A stretch of 40,174 bases of DNA from a virus, in the IMG/VR virus record IMGVR_UViG_3300006805_000060, positions 1-40,174 of that record; one strand, given 5' to 3'. A program made the translations under genes and the position numbers. Of this stretch, positions 30,242 through 36,900 are shown in pieces. Below the pieces are notes generated by a model. It had not been told where the DNA came from and searched no databases. It worked only from the letters and a program-made list of their open reading frames with translations. How positions within the stretch are numbered: the stretch's first letter is position 1; each line of letters starts with the position of its first letter.

Positions 30242-31357
30242 ATGAAAATATTCAATCCCGTAATTATGCAACCTGTTGCACAACCATTAAATGCTGCCTT
30301 GCAACTAGCTGGTTTGGTACCAACGGGTGTAGAAGATGCAGATTTTGTATATTTTGGTAAAAATAATAATTATGAATCATATAAGATGTTGCCAGAAAAG
30401 TTCACAAATACTGTTTGTTTAGATTTAATGATTAAGTCTAAATTACCAGAATTGTTTAAAGCTGCCGGAATTAATTATATACAATCGGATGTAATAACCG
30501 ATATTAATGTAATTTTGGACTATCCTAGTGATAATGTTTTTATTAAACCTATTGAAGGTGCTTTATCGCGAACACCATATACATTTGTTTATAAAATATT
30601 TACATCTAAAACAGAACTTCTGAATACTATTGATTTGGAATGTCCAGATTTCTTCTCAATGAATGAATTTGGTGTTATTGAATCATCAAAACATATCATA
30701 CAAAAAGCAATAATGCCTGATAGTGAAGGTTATAACTATCAATATTTTGCGCCGGCATATGTTAATGGCCAAGGACAAATCAAAACAGAAGGCATCGGTG
30801 CTTCAAAATTAAAGTTCAACTCATTAAATGATGTCGATGACAAGACATATCCATTACGGTATTTAAAAGAGTTTAGTGTTAGAAATACCGAAGACCAAAC
30901 CAATAAATTTGATATTTTTGGCCAATTACAAAAACTAGTTGATTTTTATTCAATAAAAAATACACCGATGAACACTCAATGGTTGGTTGACACTGATGGC
31001 CAAGCATACATGATAGATTTTGGTTATAACTATCAAAGAGCCTTGTATTGTAATACGAACTTAATAACCACAGAAATGTTTGCAGATAAGTTGCGTTATG
31101 TGTATGATTTACAACCTGATATAAAGCAGCCATTAACTGGTTGGACTGGCGTATTTGATTTAATGATAACTAGTGATAAGAAAACGCTAATTGAATATGC
31201 AAACTTTTTGGGTATACATGTCGCGGAAACATGGGGATCGGCCACAACAGAAAAATCACTGACTGTGCCATTTGTAATAAGAGGTTATTCAGAAGAAGAA
31301 TGTGTAAATAGAGTACAAACTTTGCGTGATTACATTGAAAAAAACACAAAAATTTAA
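30242..31357 (+). CDS. ATP-grasp-like ligase (371 aa)
   Basis: Two ATP-grasp features: FIKP at about residues 100-103 (the ATP-binding Lys) and, at 245-266, TQWLVDTDGQAYMIDFGYN, the late block with Asp and acid residues that bind Mg-ATP. The remainder fits an alpha/beta ligase, though the N-terminal domain is unlike the common families. ATP-grasp enzymes join a carboxylate to an amine or thiol. It lies one base after the adenylating enzyme, so both probably act on one product, for example activation followed by amide formation. Confidence in the fold is moderate; the substrate is unknown. Confidence 0.6.
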   Translation: MKIFNPVIMQPVAQPLNAALQLAGLVPTGVEDADFVYFGKNNNYESYKMLPEKFTNTVCLDLMIKSKLPELFKAAGINYIQSDVITDINVILDYPSDNVFIKPIEGALSRTPYTFVYKIFTSKTELLNTIDLECPDFFSMNEFGVIESSKHIIQKAIMPDSEGYNYQYFAPAYVNGQGQIKTEGIGASKLKFNSLNDVDDKTYPLRYLKEFSVRNTEDQTNKFDIFGQLQKLVDFYSIKNTPMNTQWLVDTDGQAYMIDFGYNYQRALYCNTNLITTEMFADKLRYVYDLQPDIKQPLTGWTGVFDLMITSDKKTLIEYANFLGIHVAETWGSATTEKSLTVPFVIRGYSEEECVNRVQTLRDYIEKNTKI

Positions 31358-31371
31358 GAGGGAAATTTGAA

Positions 31372-33417
31372 ATGAAGAAACAATTAACAACTTTGTTATT
31401 ACTTTGTCCGATTATGAGTTTTGCTGAGCAAACTTTGGATCCTGTGGTTGTGACTGCCACGAGGTATGAATTGTCAAATTTGGAAACACCGGCCGCGATA
31501 ACAAAAATTACGTTACCGGAGATTGGACTTAAATTCACACCAACAGAATCTTTAAATCGAGTGGTGGGTCTCTCAATTACCGATACTAATGCAACTGATA
31601 TTCGATTAACTACTCGGGGTTTTGGTTCAAGGACACCTTTCGCAACTCGTGGTGTACAAATTTATCGCGATGGCCTTCCTATTACATTTGCTGATGCAAC
31701 TGGCCTAACATCGATTGTTGACATGAACGTGATTAGTAACATCGAAGTATTAAAAGGTCCTTTTAGTAGTATGTACGGCAGTAGTTCTAGTGGTGTCGTG
31801 CAATTCTTCACCGAAGTTCCTTCCAAAGAATCTGAGATTTCCGGTGGAACATTGTTTGGTAGTTTCAACACTCAACAGAACAATATCAAATATTCTGGAA
31901 TATCAGGAAATGTCAAATACTTATTGAATCAATCCAATTACACATCTGATGGGTACAGAGATTTTTCAAAAATTAAACGAGATCAAAGTACGGGCAAATT
32001 ATGGTTCGATATAAATGATTATACACAAATTGAGATTGGTGTGAATTCTTATCGTCAAAATAACCAAGATTATGGTAACGGTAACGGTGGAATTACACTA
32101 TCTCAATTTAGAACTAATCCATATAGCGTGGATGCATCCGTATACAATATTAATAGTTGGAAGTCTATCGATCAACAAGATGCAAATTTAAAAGTCACAC
32201 ACTTAATCAACAAGGATAATTCTTTAGTGTTCGCTGTCTATGGTGGAAATAGAAATCAAGAACAACTCAGTCCAACTACAGAAAGTAATACTCTTTTGAG
32301 AACTTCTAGTGGTCTACTCAAAACATCTAGAGAATTTTGGGGCACAGAAATTAGATTAGATCATTCTGGTATTGTGGTGAACAAAAAATATAATGTATCA
32401 TTTGGTTTAACTGCACAGTCACAAACAGATTCGGTTACAAATGGTAAATGGATGGTTAGTGGTGTACAATTGAACGGTAATACATTAACACGAAGTGTAA
32501 ATCAAAATGCATTAACTATGGGTCAATTTGTGCAAGGTCGTTTATCTGTAAGTGATACCGTCGATTTACATGCCGGTGTTAGAAGAACTACCATGGGTAT
32601 GGATTTTATCGACCACTTGACTGATATTGCTAATGGCGGTAATAACAGTGGAAGTGTAAATTATAATAGTTCAAGTCCATCAATTGGCATTGTTTGGAAA
32701 GCAACACCGAATACCAGTGTTTATTCAAGTTATGCAAAAGGACTTGAGTTACCAACGTTCAATGAAACGCAATTTGCTAGTGCTATATCGACCACAACAC
32801 CAAATACAACATTGCGACCAAGTAAATCCGACAACTTTGAAATTGGTGCAAAATCGTATGTAACAACAAACACATATGTTACGACATCTATTTTTCAATC
32901 AAAAACTAATAATGAGATTGTAATTACACAAAACGCACCAGGTTTCAAAATCTATGGTAATCTAGGTTCAACAACAAGACAAGGTATTGAATTTAGTATC
33001 GACTCCAAATTGCCTCTGGGATTTGGTTTCTATAATGCATTCTCATATACTGAAGCAACATTTGATGATACAGGTAAAACTTTGCCAGCAGTACCAAAAA
33101 CTCTAGCATTTACTGAATTGAGTTGGACCTATGCACCAAAGAACTTCCGTGCATCCATTGAAGCAGTACATGCAGGTAAAGTTTACGGTGAAGTAGACAA
33201 TTCAATTTCTGATGATGGTTATACCATATTCAATCTGAAAACTACACTGAAACAAAAATACAACAAATTGACAGTAACTGAATATTTTGCAGTCAATAAT
33301 ATCAATGACACTGTTTATGTTGCCAACTTGCGTACTGCTGCACAATATGGTCGATATTATGAATCTGGTGTTAAACGCAATGTAATGTTAGGTGTGATGG
33401 CATCTTATGCTTTCTGA
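31372..33417 (+). CDS. TonB-dependent outer-membrane receptor (681 aa)
   Basis: Signal peptide (residues 1-18, cleaved after SFA), TonB box DPVVVTATR (23-31), then the plug domain with TRGFGSRTPFATRGV and KGPFSSMYGSSSSGVVQF, and a barrel of about 500 residues with repeated aromatic/Gly strand ends. It finishes in GVMASYAF, with the terminal Phe needed for barrel insertion. It appears intact and full length. These receptors import siderophores, cobalamin, haem and other scarce ligands with energy from host TonB/ExbBD. A phage copy is rare in my knowledge. Fourteen bases after the ATP-grasp gene. Confidence 0.93.
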   Translation: MKKQLTTLLLLCPIMSFAEQTLDPVVVTATRYELSNLETPAAITKITLPEIGLKFTPTESLNRVVGLSITDTNATDIRLTTRGFGSRTPFATRGVQIYRDGLPITFADATGLTSIVDMNVISNIEVLKGPFSSMYGSSSSGVVQFFTEVPSKESEISGGTLFGSFNTQQNNIKYSGISGNVKYLLNQSNYTSDGYRDFSKIKRDQSTGKLWFDINDYTQIEIGVNSYRQNNQDYGNGNGGITLSQFRTNPYSVDASVYNINSWKSIDQQDANLKVTHLINKDNSLVFAVYGGNRNQEQLSPTTESNTLLRTSSGLLKTSREFWGTEIRLDHSGIVVNKKYNVSFGLTAQSQTDSVTNGKWMVSGVQLNGNTLTRSVNQNALTMGQFVQGRLSVSDTVDLHAGVRRTTMGMDFIDHLTDIANGGNNSGSVNYNSSSPSIGIVWKATPNTSVYSSYAKGLELPTFNETQFASAISTTTPNTTLRPSKSDNFEIGAKSYVTTNTYVTTSIFQSKTNNEIVITQNAPGFKIYGNLGSTTRQGIEFSIDSKLPLGFGFYNAFSYTEATFDDTGKTLPAVPKTLAFTELSWTYAPKNFRASIEAVHAGKVYGEVDNSISDDGYTIFNLKTTLKQKYNKLTVTEYFAVNNINDTVYVANLRTAAQYGRYYESGVKRNVMLGVMASYAF

Positions 33418-33727
33418 TATAAATTTAAATGCCATAGAATTCTGTGTGGGTGTGGTATCAAATAACCACACAGAATTCAGAGTTAAGATTGGCCGAACGC
33501 GCGAGTTGTGTGACTCATCCAAAACATTAATTTTTTATAAAAAATCTCCATATATGTTTGATTGTGCATACAAATCATTAGCATATTTTAAGATAATAAT
33601 ATTAGACACCCTATATAAAAATGAATTAAAAAATTTTGGTGATGATGAATTGCCAGAAAAGGCCGGTCGGTATTTTAATCACCGATTTAATTTAAATTGT
33701 CCAACTATACCTTATACCAAACTATAA
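33407..33727 (+). CDS. Unknown protein (106 aa)
   Basis: Starts inside the last codons of the receptor gene (11-base overlap). Soluble product (LNAIEFCVGVVSNNHTEFRV) with several Cys, Phe and Tyr residues and a basic end. The start overlap and TAATG junction to the next gene tie it to the accessory operon. No family is recognised. Confidence 0.65.
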   Translation: MLSDINLNAIEFCVGVVSNNHTEFRVKIGRTRELCDSSKTLIFYKKSPYMFDCAYKSLAYFKIIILDTLYKNELKNFGDDELPEKAGRYFNHRFNLNCPTIPYTKL

Positions 33728-34068
33728 TGAATTATCCAGAAATATCTTTAGGCATTGTACACAATGTGTGGACTCGACAGATGCATTTCCTAAAAAAAGG
33801 AGATCACGAAACGCAGCATACACACCAATTTGACCATACTACATTGTTAGCTAAAGGTTCTTTAGAGGTTGTGGTTAATGGTAAATCTACCATTTTTAAA
33901 TCTCCACATATGATTTTTATTTCAAAAGACCACGATCATAGTATGACTGCATTAGAAGATGATACAGTGGCATATTGTATTCATGCTATGACTGCTCACG
34001 ATGGCATTAATGAATATACCAAACACGTAGACGACCTTGTTTCTCCTGATATGATACCCAACAAATAA
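33727..34068 (+). CDS. Cupin protein (113 aa)
   Basis: ATG at 33727 overlaps the previous stop; a TTG 30 bases earlier is less likely. Cupin motif 1 is recognisable: GDHETQHTHQFDHTTLLAKG (25-44) with His31, His33 and a third His37 where the family often has Glu. Motif 2 is FISKDHDHSM. A metal-binding single-domain cupin, of the kind found in phages and bacteria as dioxygenase- or isomerase-like enzymes. Substrate unknown. It is the last gene of the block with the receptor. Confidence 0.75.
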   Translation: MNYPEISLGIVHNVWTRQMHFLKKGDHETQHTHQFDHTTLLAKGSLEVVVNGKSTIFKSPHMIFISKDHDHSMTALEDDTVAYCIHAMTAHDGINEYTKHVDDLVSPDMIPNK

Positions 34069-34071
34069 ATT

Positions 34072-34731
34072 ATGTTTAATTATTGTCCACCTAAAGACTT
34101 GCAAGACCTGAAATCGCAAACCTTCCCTGATGGTAAAAGATATTATACACTGGAAGATGGTACTAAGTTGCCCTCTGTTACCACTGTGCTTGGTGCAAAA
34201 AAGAAAGAAGGTATTCTTGCATGGCGTAAACGTGTGGGTGAAGAAGAAGCCAATCGTATCTCCAGACAAGCCACATCACGCGGTACGAACGTTCATACAA
34301 TTTGTGAACACTATCTCAATAACAAACCAGGTTTCTCTAAGGGCATCATGCCTGACGCTGTGGAGATGTTTAAGAGTATTAGACCAACACTAGATAAGAT
34401 TAAAAATATTCATTATCAAGAAGTTGCATTGTGGTCTAAACAATTGGGTCTTGCAGGTCGTGTAGATTGTATTGGTGAATATGATGGTGTGTTATCATCT
34501 ATTGACTTCAAGACATCCAAGAAGATTAAGAAACGTGAAGATATTCTGGATTACTTTTGGCAGACAACCGCGTATGCATTGATGTATGAGGAACTAGTTG
34601 GTGTTCCTATTCATCAATTGGTTGTTATCATGGCAGTAGAGAATGAACAACCATTGGTGTTCATCGAGAAAACTTCAGATCACATTCAAGGTTTGGTTGA
34701 TGCAATTGCATATTACCGAAAGACTGCTTGA
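34072..34731 (+). CDS. PD-(D/E)XK exonuclease, Cas4/RecB/MGME1-like (219 aa)
   Basis: Nuclease core: RVDCIGEYDG (Asp of motif II) followed by SSIDFKTSKK (Asp-x-Lys motif III) at about residues 130-150. A conserved Thr/Ser-rich start (YYTLEDGTKLPSVTTVLGAK) and RGTNVHTICEHYL (motif I His/Glu helix) are typical of single-strand exonucleases in T4-like phages and cyanophages. Probably acts in DNA recombination or maturation. The -35 hexamer of the tmRNA promoter overlaps its stop codon. Confidence 0.82.
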   Translation: MFNYCPPKDLQDLKSQTFPDGKRYYTLEDGTKLPSVTTVLGAKKKEGILAWRKRVGEEEANRISRQATSRGTNVHTICEHYLNNKPGFSKGIMPDAVEMFKSIRPTLDKIKNIHYQEVALWSKQLGLAGRVDCIGEYDGVLSSIDFKTSKKIKKREDILDYFWQTTAYALMYEELVGVPIHQLVVIMAVENEQPLVFIEKTSDHIQGLVDAIAYYRKTA

Positions 34732-34756
34732 CAAAGTAAAATAAATAGAGTATAAT
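34728..34756 (+). promoter_or_regulatory. Consensus sigma70 promoter of the tmRNA gene
   Basis: TTGACA at 34728-34733, a 17-base spacer and TATAAT at 34751-34756: both hexamers and the spacing are consensus. Transcription would start near 34763, about 20-25 bases before the first recognisable tmRNA element. The -35 overlaps the stop codon of the nuclease gene. Confidence 0.9.
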
Positions 34757-34762
34757 GTAAGT

Positions 34763-35090
34763 TATTGTTGTATGAAGTAGAATGAAAGGTGTTCAAGACG
34801 CGGGTTCGATTCCCGCCGGGTCCACCAAAAGCATATTGGGATCAGGTCACGCTAGAGATAATGCTAAGAGACTACTAGCGGTAAATGTTCCTGTTAAAAA
34901 AACAACTAATATGCTTTTGATGGGCTCGACCAGGTTTCGATTGGGCAATAAGTAAAGATATGGACAACACGACACAGAGAGTCGTAAAAAGTAAAAACTA
35001 GTAAATGCAAACGATAACTCGTTCCGCCAAGTAGCCTAAAAACTACTAGCTGAGGTTTCGCAAGGTGTCCTTATCATCCAATCACCTTGC
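34763..35090 (+). ncRNA. ssrA: Circularly permuted (two-piece type) tmRNA precursor
   Basis: Order is acceptor piece, intervening segment, coding piece. Acceptor piece: T arm GCGGG-TTCGATT-CCCGC (34800-34816), acceptor strand CGGGTCC (34817-34823), A73 and encoded CCA (34825-34827). Coding piece: GGGCTCG (34922-34928), which pairs fully with the acceptor strand and gives the G3-U70 wobble that AlaRS reads. GGTTTCGA follows, as in bacterial tmRNA. P2 forms between 34790-34796 and 34941-34947 (7 bp). A small hairpin at 34969-34985 is probably part of PK1. The resume codon GCA is at 35007 and the tag is ANDNSFRQVA with TAA at 35037-35039. An 8-bp hairpin (35060-35067 with 35083-35090) likely marks the 3' end. 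The exact 5' end is unknown; SmpB is not encoded here. Confidence 0.93.
34827..34918 (+). other. Intervening segment of the tmRNA precursor with closing helix
   Basis: The two tmRNA pieces are joined by a segment whose ends, 34827-34837 and 34908-34918, are perfect 11-bp reverse complements. With G34919-C34826 and A34824-U34921 added, the helix stacks on the 7-bp acceptor stem with one C-A mismatch. Inside lies a second hairpin, CGCTAG with CTAGCG (34850-34855 with 34875-34880). Processing would remove about 94 bases to free the CCA end and the 5' end of the coding piece. Confidence 0.85.
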
Positions 35091-35097
35091 ATAAATA
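35090..35097 (+). promoter_or_regulatory. Possible T4-type late promoter element CATAAATA
   Basis: CATAAATA directly after the 3' hairpin of the tmRNA and about 33 bases before the ATG at 35130 resembles the NATAAATA late element of T4-like phages. The position would suit late transcription of the lysis/replication group downstream. A short motif in AT-rich DNA is weak evidence. Confidence 0.35.
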
Positions 35098-35129
35098 CAT
35101 ACACACAACACACACAATTAGGACTTAAA

Positions 35130-35414
35130 ATGTCACAACCCATGTCTCCATTCCAAATAAGATTGGAATTGTTGAAGATGGCCAAAGAATTATTGGTCGA
35201 TGACTTCAACACAAAAAAAGATGTAATTCAAGAAGTCTGGCAAACTCAAGTGGAATCTGCAAAAATTGCAGGTGCAACATCACCTCCACACCCTACATTG
35301 CCACCATATCCCACAGAAGAAGAAATTGTAAAGAAAGCAGAAGCTCTCAATCAATTTGTTTCTCAAACCACTCCACAACCAGAAATAAAGATCACGAAGA
35401 AATCTAATTCGTAA
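35130..35414 (+). CDS. Conserved small T4-like protein (94 aa)
   Basis: MSQPMSPFQIRLELLKMAKELLVDDF is a beginning I recognise from small proteins of T4-like cyanophages (MSxPMTPFQIRLELLKLAKdi...). An N-terminal amphipathic helix is followed by a Pro-rich linker and an acidic/basic end. Function unknown. ATG follows taggac. Confidence 0.7.
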   Translation: MSQPMSPFQIRLELLKMAKELLVDDFNTKKDVIQEVWQTQVESAKIAGATSPPHPTLPPYPTEEEIVKKAEALNQFVSQTTPQPEIKITKKSNS

Positions 35415-35456
35415 TTGGAGAAAAAGAGGTTAACGTATTTTCGTTAGTCTCCAATC
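35415..35456 (+). other. Stem-loop before the hydrolase gene
   Basis: ATTGGAG (35415-35421) pairs with CTCCAAT (35450-35456), with a nested TAACG...CGTTA hairpin around TATTTT. There is no U-tract behind it, so it is more likely an RNA control or stability element than a terminator. The hydrolase ribosome site (aaggaga) follows six bases later. Confidence 0.55.
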
Positions 35457-35469
35457 AACAAGGAGAAGT

Positions 35470-35970
35470 ATGATGAGAATAATCTTATCCAAAGTTTTGG
35501 CCATTGCCCTATTGGTCACATTAATACCATTACACTCACAAGAACAACCACTACCAACTTCAAAACAAGTTTCAGTAGCATTACAGAGGCAGGTATTGTG
35601 TCTTGCTAAAAATATCTACTATGAATCTGCAATGGAATCATACGAAGGTAAACTTGCTGTTGCACAGGTAACAATCAATAGAACTAACAATTCGAATTAT
35701 CCATCAGATTTCTGTTCAGTTGTATATCAGAAAACTGGTTCAACATGCCAATTCTCTTGGACTTGTCTTAAAGACTTGGATATCAAGAACAAATATGCAT
35801 GGGAAGAATGTTTGATGATAGCAAAGATGGCCTTAACCGATAATAGTTTACATGATGAGCTTGCCAATTCTAAGGCTTTGTTTTACCATGCTACATATGT
35901 GCATCCGGGTTGGACTAACACCAAAGTCGTGATGCGAATTGGTAACCATATATTTTATAGAAAATCATAA
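35470..35970 (+). CDS. SleB-like cell-wall hydrolase with signal peptide (166 aa)
   Basis: The hydrolase_2 (SleB) domain is clear: LAKNIYYESAMESYEGKLAV then AQVTINRTNNSNYP and FCSVVYQKTG with TCQFSWTC. Glu in YYE is the catalytic acid. A hydrophobic start (residues 1-24, MMRIILSKVLAIALLVTLIP) directs export by the host, like secreted or SAR endolysins. It is the likely endolysin or a spore-cortex-type peptidoglycan enzyme. No holin gene is certain nearby. ATG 35470 or 35473; both are near an excellent aaggaga. Confidence 0.85.
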   Translation: MMRIILSKVLAIALLVTLIPLHSQEQPLPTSKQVSVALQRQVLCLAKNIYYESAMESYEGKLAVAQVTINRTNNSNYPSDFCSVVYQKTGSTCQFSWTCLKDLDIKNKYAWEECLMIAKMALTDNSLHDELANSKALFYHATYVHPGWTNTKVVMRIGNHIFYRKS

Positions 35971-36191
35971 TGCCTACAAAGAATGAAATTAGTGAATTTA
36001 GTGATACAATTGAGGAAATCACCAGTCGATTGAGATGTACTCGATTGGATGCAATACTTCATCATTGTGAACAGACAGGTATGGAACTTGATGTGGCATC
36101 AACGTTGATTTCTTCTTCATTGAAATGTAAGATCGAAGAAGAATCACAAGAACTGAACCTGTTGAAGAAGAAATCTAGACTGCCGTTTTAA
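35970..36191 (+). CDS. 33: Late transcription co-activator gp33-like (73 aa)
   Basis: The pattern RCTRLDAILHHCEQTGMELD, STLISSSLKCKIEEES and ELNLLKKKSRLPF follows T4 gp33 (MSYLEATTAFLEE...AKFI...IIEKIQSEAIDENLL). T4 gp33 links the sliding clamp to RNA polymerase at late promoters. The product is shorter than T4's 112 residues, as in cyanophage versions. Support is synteny with gp59 and gp32 downstream, as in T4. Overlaps the hydrolase stop (TAATG). Confidence 0.75.
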   Translation: MPTKNEISEFSDTIEEITSRLRCTRLDAILHHCEQTGMELDVASTLISSSLKCKIEEESQELNLLKKKSRLPF

Positions 36192-36193
36192 TC

Positions 36194-36799
36194 ATGGAAG
36201 AAACAACAGGCTTCGCAGCATTTGCCATGTTTCACGCAATGAAATTGCACTTCACTGGTGATTATGATTATGTGAAGTACCATGGCAAGACTAATGTTTC
36301 TAAAGACACCTTTGCAAACAGGAAAGACAAATACACTTTCTACAAATTGTCACGCAAATATAAACTAGATGACCTAAAAGACTTTTATATTGCAAACTTT
36401 TTGGAGAAGGATGTAAGTTGGATCGGTGATATCTCCAGTGTTGAAGGTGAAGAAAACCTCAAGAAGTGGCAGAAGCGTAGTCAGAGTCTATCATATAGAT
36501 TCGAACAGGACGTTATTGGTCTATTAAACAACATCAATTCACCTAATGAGTTGTTGGTTGTAAATGATGGTCAACATCCACTTCTATTGAATGAGGTAAT
36601 GCAAGGTACTATTGCCATTGAAACACTGGTAATAATGAATGATATTATGAACTTCTTTCCTATGTGGAATAAGAAAATCAATGATACGATTATCTGGCCT
36701 GCATTTAAGAAGAAGTGTGAAAAGTACCTGCCGTTCTTACACTATGATAAGAACAAATTTAAAGTTATATTAAAAGAATGTCTGGCAGAGTACGCCTAA
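36194..36799 (+). CDS. 59: Helicase loader gp59 (201 aa)
   Basis: Matches T4 gp59 along its length: YDYVKYHGKTNVSKDTFANR then KDKYTFYKLSRKYKLDDL, and WIGDISS, against YDVIKYNW...QKRRDKYFFQKLSEKYKLKEL and WIGDIS in T4. gp59 loads the gp41 helicase onto gp32-covered forks. Length (T4 217) and place between gp33 and gp32 agree. Starts two bases after gp33. Confidence 0.9.
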   Translation: MEETTGFAAFAMFHAMKLHFTGDYDYVKYHGKTNVSKDTFANRKDKYTFYKLSRKYKLDDLKDFYIANFLEKDVSWIGDISSVEGEENLKKWQKRSQSLSYRFEQDVIGLLNNINSPNELLVVNDGQHPLLLNEVMQGTIAIETLVIMNDIMNFFPMWNKKINDTIIWPAFKKKCEKYLPFLHYDKNKFKVILKECLAEYA

Positions 36800-36804
36800 A
36801 TAAG

Positions 36805-36833
36805 TTGACACAGGTGATTGCTTGTGTTATACT
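36805..36833 (+). promoter_or_regulatory. Sigma70-type promoter of gene 32 (TTGACA-N17-TATACT)
   Basis: TTGACA at 36805-36810, 17-base spacer, TATACT at 36828-36833. It lies five bases after gp59 and gives gene 32 its own leader of about 60 bases. The gene 32 mRNA ends at the terminator at 37838, so it can be made as a separate transcript. Confidence 0.82.
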
Positions 36834-36900
36834 AGTAGTTGATTATGCAATATGTGAAATAATCCGTTTTATATTCCGTTAATACGAAAGGCAACAAATT

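Noticed and set aside
34740-34748. AATAAATA inside the tmRNA promoter as a T4-type late promoter
   Set aside because: It lies between clear -35 and -10 hexamers and is a common string in AT-rich DNA; the sigma70 reading explains it better.
34786-34827. A lone tRNA gene ending in CCA
   Set aside because: Only the T arm and the 3' acceptor strand are present; there is no anticodon or D arm upstream, and the matching 5' acceptor strand lies downstream in the tmRNA coding piece.
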